DNA from: Acinetobacter sp. ANC 3813
Lineage (GTDB): Bacteria; Pseudomonadota; Gammaproteobacteria; Pseudomonadales; Moraxellaceae
NCBI RefSeq assembly: GCF_002135435.1
Contig: NZ_NEGK01000005.1
Coordinates: 124,001-188,000 of the forward strand
DNA: 64,000 nt
Reading direction: 5' to 3'
The notes beneath the pieces were generated by a model, which did no database searches, was not told the DNA's origin, and saw only the letters and a program-made list of their open reading frames with translations. Made by a program: the position numbers and the translations under genes. This document shows positions 25,296 through 33,850 of the stretch, piece after piece (position 1 is the stretch's first letter; each line of letters begins with the position of its first letter).

Positions 25296-27014
25296 GTGCC
25301 CCATGATGTAGAACTCATAATATTGCTTGCTGTAGGCTTTGGATTAGCCTTAATTTTTGGCTATGTCGCAGCCCGCTTACGTCTTCCTCCCCTCATTGGC
25401 TATTTAGTTGCCGGCATTATTATCAGCCCGAATACCCCTGGCGTCGTTGCTGATATTCACCTTGCCAATCAGCTGGCAGAGCTTGGCGTCATGTTTTTGA
25501 TGTTCGGCGTCGGCATGCATTTCTCTCTGAATGATTTAATGCAAGTCCGCCGCATTGCCTTGCCGGGCGCCATCCTGCAAATTGCCGTAGCCACACTGCT
25601 CGGCATGGGCGTATCCATGATGTGGGGCTGGAGTCTGGGTTCTGCATTGGTTTTTGGCCTGAGTTTATCCTGCGCCAGCACCGTCGTGCTGCTCAAAGCC
25701 TTAGGCGACAGAGGCCTGCTTAACTCTGTCAACGGTAAAATTGCTGTAGGCTGGCTGCTGGTCGAAGACCTGGTCATGGTCTTAGCTTTAGTTCTTTTGC
25801 CGGCAACTGCCGTGCTGATGGGCGGCCAAGCGCTGGAAGGCGCAGACAGCAATGAAAATATATGGCTGACACTGGGTACAACCTTACTGAAAGTAGCCGG
25901 ATTTATTGCCTTCATGCTGATTATCGGCAAGCGCCTTGTGCCGATGATTATGCAGATTGTGGCGCGCCTGGGTTCGCGTGAACTCTTTACTTTAACAGTC
26001 GTTGCTGCAGCCGTTTCTATTGCTTTTGGCGCTTACAAAATCTTTGGCGTCTCCATGGCTTTAGGGGCATTCTTTGCCGGCATGGTGGTGAAAGAGTCAG
26101 ACTTCAGTCACCGAGCAGAAGAAGAGACTCTGCCTTTACGTGAAATTTTCGCCATTCTATTCTTTGTGTCTGTCGGCATGCTGTTTGACCCGCGCATTAT
26201 CATTGAACAGCCGCTGCATGTTTTGGCTGTCGTTGCCATTATCATGATTGGTAAAACGATTGCAGCCATGGCGCTGGTGCTGTTCTTCCGCTACCCAATC
26301 AATACCGCGCTGACTGTAGGCGCAAGCTTGGCGCAAATTGGTGAATTCTCCTTTATTTTGGCCGCACTGGGCGTTTCTCTGAAACTGCTGTCGATTGAAG
26401 GGCAAAACTTGATTTTGGCAGGTGCCTTAATTTCTATCACTCTCAATACCTTTATTTTTGCGGCAGTCGAACCGATTCAAAAATGGATTCGTGAGCGCTC
26501 GAATTTGGCGCGTTTGCTGGAGCGAAGCGGTGACCCATTAGCCATGCTGCCAGATGAGGTCTCACAGGATTACCTGCGTGATCAGGTGGTGATTATTGGA
26601 CACGGTGAGGTTGGCCGGCGTATTACACGCAGCCTGATGGATGAAGATATTAAAGTCGTCATCGCAGAAGAAAACCGCGAGATTGTTGAAACCTTGCGTG
26701 AAAAAGGCATTGCGGCAGTCAGCGGTATAGCAACTGAGCCTGGCGTATTGATTCAGGCGCACATTCAGCATGCGCGGCTGCTGGTGGTCTCGCCTATGGA
26801 TATTTTAGATATCCATAAGATTGTTGATATTGCCAAAACACTGAACCCTAAAATTCAAGTATTGGTTTGTGCAGAAAGCAAAGAAGAAGCGGAAGTGATC
26901 CGCAGAGATAATATTGGCGAAGTCTATTATGCGAAAGAAGAAATGGCTAAAAACATGAGCAATCATATTTTAAACCAAATCCAAATTGCACATCATGAAG
27001 CGCCGACACACTAA
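25296..27014 (+). CDS. ybaL: YbaL-type monovalent cation:proton antiporter
   Basis: The 572-residue protein belongs to the CPA2 family. About twelve membrane helices (residues 5-400) with the motifs GYLVAGIIISPNTPG and ELGVMFLMFGVGMHFSL match YbaL/KefB-like antiporters, and a cytoplasmic TrkA-N/RCK domain follows (residues 420-540; nucleotide-binding GHGEVGRR). It probably exchanges K+ or Na+ for protons. The start is GTG 25296 with AAGGAG at 25284-25289 (spacing six). Alternative names in the family include kefC-like; the regulatory partner is not nearby. Confidence 0.85.
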   Translation: MPHDVELIILLAVGFGLALIFGYVAARLRLPPLIGYLVAGIIISPNTPGVVADIHLANQLAELGVMFLMFGVGMHFSLNDLMQVRRIALPGAILQIAVATLLGMGVSMMWGWSLGSALVFGLSLSCASTVVLLKALGDRGLLNSVNGKIAVGWLLVEDLVMVLALVLLPATAVLMGGQALEGADSNENIWLTLGTTLLKVAGFIAFMLIIGKRLVPMIMQIVARLGSRELFTLTVVAAAVSIAFGAYKIFGVSMALGAFFAGMVVKESDFSHRAEEETLPLREIFAILFFVSVGMLFDPRIIIEQPLHVLAVVAIIMIGKTIAAMALVLFFRYPINTALTVGASLAQIGEFSFILAALGVSLKLLSIEGQNLILAGALISITLNTFIFAAVEPIQKWIRERSNLARLLERSGDPLAMLPDEVSQDYLRDQVVIIGHGEVGRRITRSLMDEDIKVVIAEENREIVETLREKGIAAVSGIATEPGVLIQAHIQHARLLVVSPMDILDIHKIVDIAKTLNPKIQVLVCAESKEEAEVIRRDNIGEVYYAKEEMAKNMSNHILNQIQIAHHEAPTH

Positions 27015-27035
27015 TCTTCATCTTGTTCAGACTAT

Positions 27036-27064
27036 AAAAAACGCGCTATTCAGCGCGTTTTTTT
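27036..27064. terminator. terminator between ybaL and the minus-strand gene
   Basis: AACGCGCT / AGCGCGTT around ATTC with flanking A- and T-runs. Confidence 0.9.
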
Positions 27065-27074
27065 ATTTAATGCC

Positions 27075-27353
27075 TTAACTCACAAACTGCGGTTTCTCAT
27101 CCACCACTTCCGCTTGCCATTCATTGACCTGCTTTTCCAGCAGGCTGAACAAGGCGGCCTGAATCATCTGCTGCGCAACCACAGGCATTTCATCCCCTAA
27201 TAAAGCTCTCACTTCTTCATTAAACTGAATGGTGACCAAGGGTGCTTTTTCAGACCCAGCATTACGCAATGCCAATTCACCGCCTTCCAGCTGAACCAGC
27301 TCTAAAATGGCTTCCTGATTTCCGAATAATTCTTTCAATTGCTCTATAGACAT
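27075..27353 (-). CDS. conserved hypothetical protein
   Basis: The 92-residue protein is acidic and rich in Glu, Gln and Leu (EQLKELFGNQEAILELVQLE), with no signal peptide or membrane helix. I do not recognise a family. I start at ATG 27353, where GGAGG lies five bases upstream; the open frame extends to ATG 27368 without that support. It precedes a DUF6586-like gene on the same strand. Confidence 0.65.
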   Translation of the reverse strand: MSIEQLKELFGNQEAILELVQLEGGELALRNAGSEKAPLVTIQFNEEVRALLGDEMPVVAQQMIQAALFSLLEKQVNEWQAEVVDEKPQFVS

Positions 27354-27457
27354 AGTTCCTCCATGCACAACATGGTGGCAAAGGCACAGGCGCTTTGCAT
27401 TGCTTAGATATTATATATCGGGACTCATCAATACAATTTCAAGCACCGCATATCAGC

Positions 27458-27961
27458 TTAAAATTCGACCATCTCATTACGAAAGCCATCGATCAGCTGA
27501 GTTAAGTCACGGTGCCACTCTCGCAAAATTTTGGTATCCGGCAGCCATGCTTGCGGTGTTTGTGTCACTTTAATAATTAAATTCGAAGATGTTTCATCTT
27601 CTGGCTCAGGTGTAGTCGGTTCAGGCGCATACTGGCACATGCGGTAAGCGCGCTTCAATTCTGCAATAAAGCCCTGCTTCGCCAGCTGCTGCATCACAGA
27701 AATTTCTGGTGAAACCTGACCTTTAGCCGCCATATTTTCTTCAACAGACTTTAGAGTCGGCGCCAAATCATTTAAGCGGTAGTAACGCACCAGCTCCTGT
27801 AAAAAAGCCAAAACTGCGCCATGCAAATGAAATACTGCCGATTCACGCAGCCCCTGCGCTTGCTGAACATGATCAACCTGCTCAGCCTGCTGGCAAGCAA
27901 GGCGGGCAAAATATAGTTTTTGATTGGTGCGGTCAGCATGGAAACGGGCGACACGGGACAT
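27458..27961 (-). CDS. DUF6586-like protein
   Basis: The 167-residue product begins MSRVARFHADRTNQKLYFAR, resembling small Pseudomonas and Acinetobacter proteins often annotated DUF6586, which usually start with a similar TNQKLYFA segment. It is helical and soluble, with no known function. The start ATG 27961 has AGGA nine bases upstream; an extension to 28000 lacks a ribosome site. In pseudomonads a relative lies close to topA, and topA is also nearby here (about 7 kb away). Confidence 0.6.
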   Translation of the reverse strand: MSRVARFHADRTNQKLYFARLACQQAEQVDHVQQAQGLRESAVFHLHGAVLAFLQELVRYYRLNDLAPTLKSVEENMAAKGQVSPEISVMQQLAKQGFIAELKRAYRMCQYAPEPTTPEPEDETSSNLIIKVTQTPQAWLPDTKILREWHRDLTQLIDGFRNEMVEF

Positions 27962-28035
27962 TCTGAATTTCCTAAATTTTGGCTTTTCGTACAGGATCAA
28001 GCTTAAACTTAATTTTGCCTAAATCACAATAAATA

Positions 28036-28397
28036 TTATGGATGATCGATTTCAATTAAATAGATTTTGCGTTTGGCTGGCGCAGCAAGCGGCGGGTCAA
28101 TGCGGCGCACATTGTCCAGCACCCACGCAAAATAGCCTTCTGCCCAATAGCTCGCGCATGCCGCTTCAAATTCGTCTTGCCGCCACGGATGCACTGAGAC
28201 AATATCGACAATTGCAACAGCCTGCCCTTGCTGTTCATCGCCATCATCATTTAAATAATGCTGATTTTCTACAATGACCACGTTGTGTAGCGGCAGCTGT
28301 TTGGCATCCATGAACGCACTTCCAAGCTTTTCACGCCTTGCGCAATGCGTGTCCCGCTTGGCGCCACAATCGACAGCGCCTGAAATTCAGTTTTCAT
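28036..28397 (-). pseudogene. ASCH-domain gene broken by a single-base frameshift
   Basis: The downstream part (28036-28311) reads as the C-terminal 91 residues of an ASCH-like protein (AKQLPLHNVVIVENQHYLND ... HPWRQDEFEAACASYW ... RKIYLIE). Immediately upstream, in the next frame, an ATG at 28397 opens a stretch reading MKTEFQALSIVAPSGTRIA then EVRSW at 28310. The two join only if one base is added near 28305-28310. ASCH domains are small RNA-binding-like folds of uncertain function. Intact, the protein would be about 120 residues. The break may be genuine decay or an assembly error. Confidence 0.7.
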
Positions 28398-28472
28398 AGT
28401 GATTATTCTGCTTTGCCATTTTTAAATAACCCTATTTATAAAACTAAATTTCAGCCTATCTGCTTTAGACAT

Positions 28473-28502
28473 AAAAAAGGAGCAATCATTGCTCCTTTTT
28501 TT
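28473..28502. terminator. terminator at the end of the RRM gene
   Basis: AAAAAAGGAGCAA / TTGCTCCTTTTTT around a TCA loop; lies just past the stop of the minus-strand RRM gene. Confidence 0.9.
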
Positions 28503-28508
28503 GCGGCG

Positions 28509-28760
28509 TTAAGCTTTAGGCTTATCTTCAGCCGATTTGACACGGATACCCATGCCTTTCACTTTGAGCGTATTTAAGCCTTTAATCGCTTTAATCGCTT
28601 CACGTCCATTTGGCATATCAACAAAGCCAAAACCTTTCGACTTGCCGGTTTCCTTATCCATGACAACTACAGCAGATTCAACTTTGCCAAATGGCTTGAA
28701 CAATTCAGCCAATTCAGCATCTGTAATCGAACGCTCTAAGTTACGTACTAAAATATTCAT
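28509..28760 (-). CDS. RNA recognition motif (RRM) protein
   Basis: The 83-residue protein is a single RRM: RNP2-like ILVRNL at the N-terminus and RNP1-like KSKGFGFVDM in the middle, ending in a short basic tail (VKSAEDKPKA). Small RRM proteins bind single-stranded RNA and in some bacteria respond to cold; the target here is unknown. It stands alone between a terminator and a helicase gene. Confidence 0.9.
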   Translation of the reverse strand: MNILVRNLERSITDAELAELFKPFGKVESAVVVMDKETGKSKGFGFVDMPNGREAIKAIKGLNTLKVKGMGIRVKSAEDKPKA

Positions 28761-28849
28761 TTATGTTTCCAAATAGGCTGCGTCATCAAAAAGCATTTGC
28801 CTATTTTTGCTTTTTGAACTTGCGTGAAACATCACGTCAAAGAACTATT

Positions 28850-30838
28850 TTAATCGAGATCGATGCCAAAATCTAAATTAATCGACTTACGCTCAATTAA
28901 TGCCGTTTTTACCGTCTGTTCCCGCTGTTTATAATGGGTTTCTGAGGTGCATAAGCTTCGGGTCAAATCATTCAGAAAGTAACTCTGCACATCGCGCCCC
29001 TGCTCATCCACAGTATCGCGCGCCCACATATTGAGATTCTGTTTGGTTAAAATCAATTCATTTTTCGCGCGGGTCAAGGCCACATACAATACACGGCGCT
29101 CTTCTTCCACATCGTCAAAATTGCCCTGCGCCCGCGCATGCGGGTACTGCCCCGCGGAGACATTCGCGACATAGCAGACTTTCTGCTCCGTACCTTTGGC
29201 AGAGTGAATCGTAATCAGCGTGACTACATCATCGTCAGACTGGCGTTCAATTTCGGAAATCGACACTGGATCGAGCACATACTCTTCCAAAAACTCACTG
29301 AGCTGGCCATGCTTTGACGCCAGCTGTTTGACCAGATCAAAATCACCCTGACGGCGGTTCCAGTCTTTTTTGTAATTTTCCGACAATTGCTCTTCAATCG
29401 CTTGAATCGCAAGGCTGACGCACTCTTTGACTTCGTGGCGGATCACCATCATCTGTTTCATCATCAGAATAGCCTGATCAGGCACTTTGCCGAATTTTTC
29501 CAGCTTCTGCGCAATCGCTTCCATTTCCGGTTCCTGCAGCAGCTGATGCGACAGTTTGCTGGCGCCGACATCACCCACGCCATTCCACAGCGTTAAGAAG
29601 CGCATCCACGCAATATCATCCATTGGGTTGGCGATGACACGCAGCAGGCTGAGCAAGTCTTTCACATGCGCTGTTTCCAACAGTTTCATGCCGCCAATAA
29701 AGCGGTATGGCACATTGCCGGCTATGCAGGCAGCCTCGATGTGGCGCGCGGCAAAACTGGAGCGCACCAGCACCATATGCTCATTCCACTTGGCGCCTTC
29801 TAAGTAATGGCGCTCTTTGATATCCACCGCGATCCATTTGGCTTCATCAAATTCATTTGGAAAGATATGCATTTTCGGCTTGATGCCGTCGCCGCGGTAA
29901 GCTTCTAAACGCTTATCATATTTGATTGGGCTTTGATCCAGCAGCCAGTTCGACAGGTCTAAAATTTCCTGCGTTGAACGGTAATTTTTTTCCAGTTTAA
30001 AGATCTGCGCATTCGGCACACGCTCTTTAAAATGATGGATATTTTCAAAATCCGCGCCGCGGAAACCGTAAATCGACTGAGCGTCATCGCCTACGCAAAA
30101 TAGATTTACTTTATCTTTTAAAGGCTCGAGCAACGCCCACTGCAAAGGATTGGTATCCTGCATTTCATCCACCAGCATGTGCTGGCAAATTGAAGACACA
30201 TAATCGACTAAGCCTTCGGACTGCGCCAAAGCCGATGCCACCACCGCCAAAATATCGTCATAGTCTAAGAAACTGCGCTCCTGCTTGCGCTTCTCATATT
30301 CTTTCATGATCTCGGCAATTTCATCTTTCATATCCAAAAATTCAGGCAGCTGTTTTTCTAAAGCTAGGCTGAGTTTTTGACGGGTATTGCGCGCAAAAGA
30401 ATACAGATCGCAGAGTTCTTTGGGTTTCGGCAATTGATTGGGATTTTTTTTGTCGTCTTTGCCGCGGATCAGGCGGAACAGCATCATCTGATCATCACGG
30501 TCAATAATCGAAAACTGGTCCAACCCGAAAGCATTTGGAATGCGGCGCAGCAAATACATGCAGAAAGTATGGAACGTCGAAGCACGCAGGCCTTTGGCCT
30601 GATCGCCTAAAGCCAATTCCACCCGCGCCACAATTTCGCTGGCAGCACGGCGGGTAAAGGTTAAAATTTGGATTTGATTGGCCGGCACGCCTTGATCAAT
30701 AAGATAAGCTGCTCGCGCCACAATGGTTTTGGTTTTGCCGCAGCCCGCGCCGGCCAAGACCAGACTGTGCTGGGTTTCTGTAATGGCGGCTTGTCGTTGT
30801 TGAGGGTTTAATTCATCAATCAGGCTGGCTAAACTCAT
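28850..30838 (-). CDS. UvrD/Rep-like superfamily 1 DNA helicase
   Basis: The 662-residue ATP-dependent 3'-5' helicase has all SF1A motifs in order: Q-motif NPQQRQA, Walker A GAGCGKT (residues 30-36), LTFTRRAA, Walker B VDEMQDTN, GDDAQSIYGFRGA, EKNYRST, TIHSAKGTE and VLYVALTRAK. It differs from both E. coli UvrD and Rep in sequence and lacks a long C-terminal tail, so I leave the symbol blank. A role in replication restart or repair is likely. Note Asp-Glu-Met-Gln in motif II in place of the usual DExQ context (VDEMQD), which is an ordinary variant. Confidence 0.9.
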   Translation of the reverse strand: MSLASLIDELNPQQRQAAITETQHSLVLAGAGCGKTKTIVARAAYLIDQGVPANQIQILTFTRRAASEIVARVELALGDQAKGLRASTFHTFCMYLLRRIPNAFGLDQFSIIDRDDQMMLFRLIRGKDDKKNPNQLPKPKELCDLYSFARNTRQKLSLALEKQLPEFLDMKDEIAEIMKEYEKRKQERSFLDYDDILAVVASALAQSEGLVDYVSSICQHMLVDEMQDTNPLQWALLEPLKDKVNLFCVGDDAQSIYGFRGADFENIHHFKERVPNAQIFKLEKNYRSTQEILDLSNWLLDQSPIKYDKRLEAYRGDGIKPKMHIFPNEFDEAKWIAVDIKERHYLEGAKWNEHMVLVRSSFAARHIEAACIAGNVPYRFIGGMKLLETAHVKDLLSLLRVIANPMDDIAWMRFLTLWNGVGDVGASKLSHQLLQEPEMEAIAQKLEKFGKVPDQAILMMKQMMVIRHEVKECVSLAIQAIEEQLSENYKKDWNRRQGDFDLVKQLASKHGQLSEFLEEYVLDPVSISEIERQSDDDVVTLITIHSAKGTEQKVCYVANVSAGQYPHARAQGNFDDVEEERRVLYVALTRAKNELILTKQNLNMWARDTVDEQGRDVQSYFLNDLTRSLCTSETHYKQREQTVKTALIERKSINLDFGIDLD

Positions 30839-31006
30839 GGTGTCTCATCGCGCTAGGGAGATGGCTAGTTTAACAGAGCTGGCCACAGAAAACTTGATGA
30901 ACAAAGCGCAGCTGATATCGCAGTAAAGGAACAGCAGCTGTACAGAAGTGGCTGAATTTCATTTTGCATAAGCCGATTCGACAGACAGATGTCATAGCTC
31001 AATAGG

Positions 31007-31035
31007 TTTATGCTTATTTTAAAAATAAGCATAAA
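31007..31035. repeat. AT-rich palindrome downstream of the STN-like gene
   Basis: TTTATGCTTATTTT / AAAAATAAGCATAAA is a near-perfect 14-bp inverted repeat, with few G-C pairs and no strong T-run outside the stem. It may still act as a weak terminator of the minus-strand gene. Confidence 0.5.
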
Positions 31036-31038
31036 ATA

Positions 31039-31368
31039 TTATTGATACACCCTGATGGTTTTAGTGTCTATAACTTCATACCTCAGCCCCAATCGCTGAG
31101 TGGTAACATCAAGATAAGTTAAAAAACTTTGATCTCTTAAATTGATGGGAAAACTCATTTTTTTATCCACGTTTTGATCAATTATGACCTTAATGCCTTT
31201 TTCATGCTGAATGAGATATGCGGCCGTTTGAATTGAATTATCATTAAATCGAAAAGAAATTTTATTTCCTTGTTTTAATCTGTCTTTGACTTCATGAGTG
31301 ACGTCCGCATGAGCAAAGCCAAAACTTTGCATAGCGAACATCGCCGCTAAAAAGATTATTTTTTTCAA
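31039..31368 (-). CDS. secreted STN-like (secretin/TonB N-terminal) domain protein
   Basis: The 109-residue product has a signal peptide (MKKIIFLAAMFAMQSFGFAHA) and then a single domain of about 85 residues that resembles the N0/STN domain of secretins and TonB receptors: ISFRFNDNSIQTAAYLIQ, VIIDQNVDKKMSFPINL and a terminal LGLRYEVIDTKTIRVYQ. STN domains normally precede a pore or barrel; here the domain is alone. It may bind the N0 of a secretin or act in periplasmic protein-protein contacts, which is inference. The assignment rests on pattern only. Confidence 0.6.
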   Translation of the reverse strand: MKKIIFLAAMFAMQSFGFAHADVTHEVKDRLKQGNKISFRFNDNSIQTAAYLIQHEKGIKVIIDQNVDKKMSFPINLRDQSFLTYLDVTTQRLGLRYEVIDTKTIRVYQ

Positions 31369-31387
31369 ATTTGATTTCCATCCCTTA

Positions 31388-32518
31388 TTACTTCAATCGT
31401 TCTGCTATATTTTCACAAGCCTTCTGCAAATTTCTTTCAGCATTGTCCAAAGCATCCTGCAAAGGACAGTTTGGCGGGTTAATCCCAATGATCTGGTCAA
31501 AGCCTAAATTGTATAGTTCATCAAAACCCTCACCCAGCAATCCTGCAAAAGCAATCACAGGCTTATTCAACCGTTTTGCCAGCTGAGCCACGCCAAAAGG
31601 CGTTTTGCCGAATTGGGTCTGAAAATCAATTTTGCCTTCGCCCGTCAGTATATAATCCGCCTGTGCAATTTTCTCCGCCAGCTGTGTCTGTTCAATAATC
31701 AGATCCACACCAGATTGAATGGATGCGCCTGCGAATGCCATGAGGCCAAAACCCAAACCGCCCGCCGCGCCTGCTCCTGCCATATGCTGATATGAAGCAT
31801 CGATTTCTGTTTCAACGACATCTGCAAAATGACTCAGGTTCTGATCTAAAACTTTCACCATCTCTGCATCTGCGCCTTTTTGCGGCCCAAACACATAAGA
31901 CGCGCCCTTTGGCCCGCAGAGCGGGTTATTCACATCACTGGCAATAATGATCTCTGTCTGCTTTAAACGCGCATCTAAGCCGCTTAAATCCACGCTCTGG
32001 ATCTGATTCAAGCTGCCTCCGCAAGCCTGTACTGAATTACCCTGTTCATCGAGAAACTTTGCGCCTAGCGCCTCTGCCAGACCTGCACCGCCGTCATTGG
32101 TCACGCTGCCACCCAAACCCAGTATGATTTTAGCTACACCTCGCTCCAGCGCCTGCATGATCATTTCACCTGTGCCAAAAGTTGAAGTCAGCAAGGGATT
32201 ACGCTGTTCAGGGCGCAGCAAATGAATGCCATTGGCTTGAGCCATTTCAATCACGGCTGTTTTGCCGCCGTCAATCAACCCGAAATAAGTCTTGATCCGC
32301 TGCTGCGGCAAAGGCCCTGTCACCTCACATTCCACCCGCTGTCCAGCCAAGGCTGCAATGAGCGCATCCACTGTACCCTCACCGCCATCCGCCATCGGCG
32401 CATGAATGCACCGTGCATTGGGTAAAACACGCAAAATACCGCGCTGCATCGCCATACAGGCTTGAACGGCTGTCATGCTTTCTTTAAATGAATCCGGCGC
32501 TAAAACAAATGTTTTCAT
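31388..32518 (-). CDS. glycerate kinase
   Basis: The 376-residue GckA/GarK/GlxK-type enzyme phosphorylates glycerate. Family signatures: MKTFVLAPDSFKESMTA at the N-terminus, APMADGGEGTVDAL, LGGSVTNDGGAGLAEALGAK near residue 135, and LTGEGKIDFQTQFGKTP near residue 295. This feeds products of glyoxylate or tartronate metabolism into glycolysis. The ATG lies 20 bases before the STN-like gene in the other direction of reading, so the two may be transcribed together. The symbol (garK or glxK) cannot be chosen on sequence alone. Confidence 0.93.
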   Translation of the reverse strand: MKTFVLAPDSFKESMTAVQACMAMQRGILRVLPNARCIHAPMADGGEGTVDALIAALAGQRVECEVTGPLPQQRIKTYFGLIDGGKTAVIEMAQANGIHLLRPEQRNPLLTSTFGTGEMIMQALERGVAKIILGLGGSVTNDGGAGLAEALGAKFLDEQGNSVQACGGSLNQIQSVDLSGLDARLKQTEIIIASDVNNPLCGPKGASYVFGPQKGADAEMVKVLDQNLSHFADVVETEIDASYQHMAGAGAAGGLGFGLMAFAGASIQSGVDLIIEQTQLAEKIAQADYILTGEGKIDFQTQFGKTPFGVAQLAKRLNKPVIAFAGLLGEGFDELYNLGFDQIIGINPPNCPLQDALDNAERNLQKACENIAERLK

Positions 32519-32605
32519 GATGTATTTTTTTCATTGATTCTTGCCAGTTAAGCATGCTTGAGCACAATTTTCCTTTAGACTTATATCAAATTTAGTTTCA
32601 GAAGA

Positions 32606-33061
32606 ATGCTCATGTCTCGAATTAATCTTGGTCAATCTGCCCCAGAACTCTACAAAAAAGTAGCCGAACTGGATGCGCTGGCCATGCAAAAAGTACTGGA
32701 AGCTCGGCTGAGTGAAGGATTCGCACACCTCTTGAAACTGCGCGCCTCACAAATTAATCAATGCGCATTCTGCATCCGCCTGCATACTCAAGATGCGCTG
32801 AAAACTGGTGAAACAGCTGAACGGATTGCCCTGCTCAGCGCATGGCGTGAAACAGAATATTATGATCAGGCAGAACGCGCTGCTTTAAGCTTGATGGAAG
32901 CCATTACTTTAATCTCTGCAGATCAAGTGCCTGATGCCATCTATGAAGATGCGCTGCCGTTTTTGACCGATGCGCAAATCAGCGCGGTGGAATGGCTGGC
33001 GATTGTAATTAACGCATGGAACCGAATTGCCATCAGCAGCCACTACAGCGTAAAGCCTTAA
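32606..33061 (+). CDS. carboxymuconolactone decarboxylase-family (AhpD-like) protein
   Basis: The 151-residue protein has the CMD/AhpD core: INQCAFCIRLHTQDA (CxxC and histidine, redox-active in AhpD) near residue 50. AhpD proteins are alkyl hydroperoxidase partners; others are decarboxylases or stress proteins. No signal peptide. ATGs at 32606 and 32612 are both possible starts; an AGAAG site is better placed for the second. It is divergent from the glycerate kinase. Confidence 0.88.
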   Translation: MLMSRINLGQSAPELYKKVAELDALAMQKVLEARLSEGFAHLLKLRASQINQCAFCIRLHTQDALKTGETAERIALLSAWRETEYYDQAERAALSLMEAITLISADQVPDAIYEDALPFLTDAQISAVEWLAIVINAWNRIAISSHYSVKP

Positions 33062-33110
33062 GCTCAAAACATAAAAGCTAAAGAACATTAATGCTGAATA
33101 TTAAAGCAGT

Positions 33111-33140
33111 AAAAAGCCGAAACAAATGCTTCGGCTTTTT
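33111..33140. terminator. bidirectional terminator between the AhpD-like gene and hdeD
   Basis: AAAAAGCCGAA / TTCGGCTTTTT with an eight-base loop. Confidence 0.9.
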
Positions 33141-33154
33141 ATCATTTTGGGTTT

Positions 33155-33727
33155 TTAAACATTCGCAGAACTTGGCGGTACTTCTTTTTTAATATAAGAC
33201 GCAAAGGTCAAATAATTAATGCCTTGGAACAGGATATCCACTGCTAAGAATAAGCCCAGCACCCAAAACGGTGCATCGGGTGATTTTAAAATAATGATGC
33301 CTGTTGCTAAGGTCAGCAGGCCTGAAAAGAATGTCCAGCCCCAGCCCTGCAGCGCACGGAATAGAATTGCATTAAAAATGCGGATCACGCCAGCAATGAT
33401 TAAAACAATGGCCAGCAGATTGGTTAGCACAATCGCGGTTTTTACCGGCGTGGTAAATGCATAATACCCAGCCGCCAAATACAGCAGACCAAACAGCGCC
33501 CATAGCCAGCGGAATCTGCCATCAAAAATTTTAAACGCCGCCACAAAATGTAAAATACCGCCCAGCATCATCAGCACGCCAAAAATAAACACAACCGATA
33601 GTGTGGCAAAAGGCAGCGAAGCTAATAAAACGATCCCGAAAATTGTCAGCAGGATACCCAAGCCGATATACCATTTTCGGTTCTGATGCAGCTGAGTGCG
33701 CACTAAATCATTTCCTACAGTTTTCAT
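33155..33727 (-). CDS. hdeD: HdeD-family membrane protein (DUF308)
   Basis: The 190-residue protein has six predicted membrane helices in pairs (KWYIGLGILLTIFGIVLLAS, FGVLMMLGGILHFVAAF, FGLLYLAAGYYAF, and others), typical of the HdeD/DUF308 family. In E. coli HdeD supports acid resistance at high cell density. I start at ATG 33727, with a GAGA element just upstream, rather than TTG 33739. Confidence 0.85.
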   Translation of the reverse strand: MKTVGNDLVRTQLHQNRKWYIGLGILLTIFGIVLLASLPFATLSVVFIFGVLMMLGGILHFVAAFKIFDGRFRWLWALFGLLYLAAGYYAFTTPVKTAIVLTNLLAIVLIIAGVIRIFNAILFRALQGWGWTFFSGLLTLATGIIILKSPDAPFWVLGLFLAVDILFQGINYLTFASYIKKEVPPSSANV

Positions 33728-33850
33728 ACTTATTCTCAAGTCTTATATAGGGATAACTTAGTTTTAACACGTTCCTGCACACAGCAAAAGTGCCAAACTT
33801 ATTAACATAGGCTGGCTCATTTGTGGATAAGTTTTAAGTTATCCCCATCT

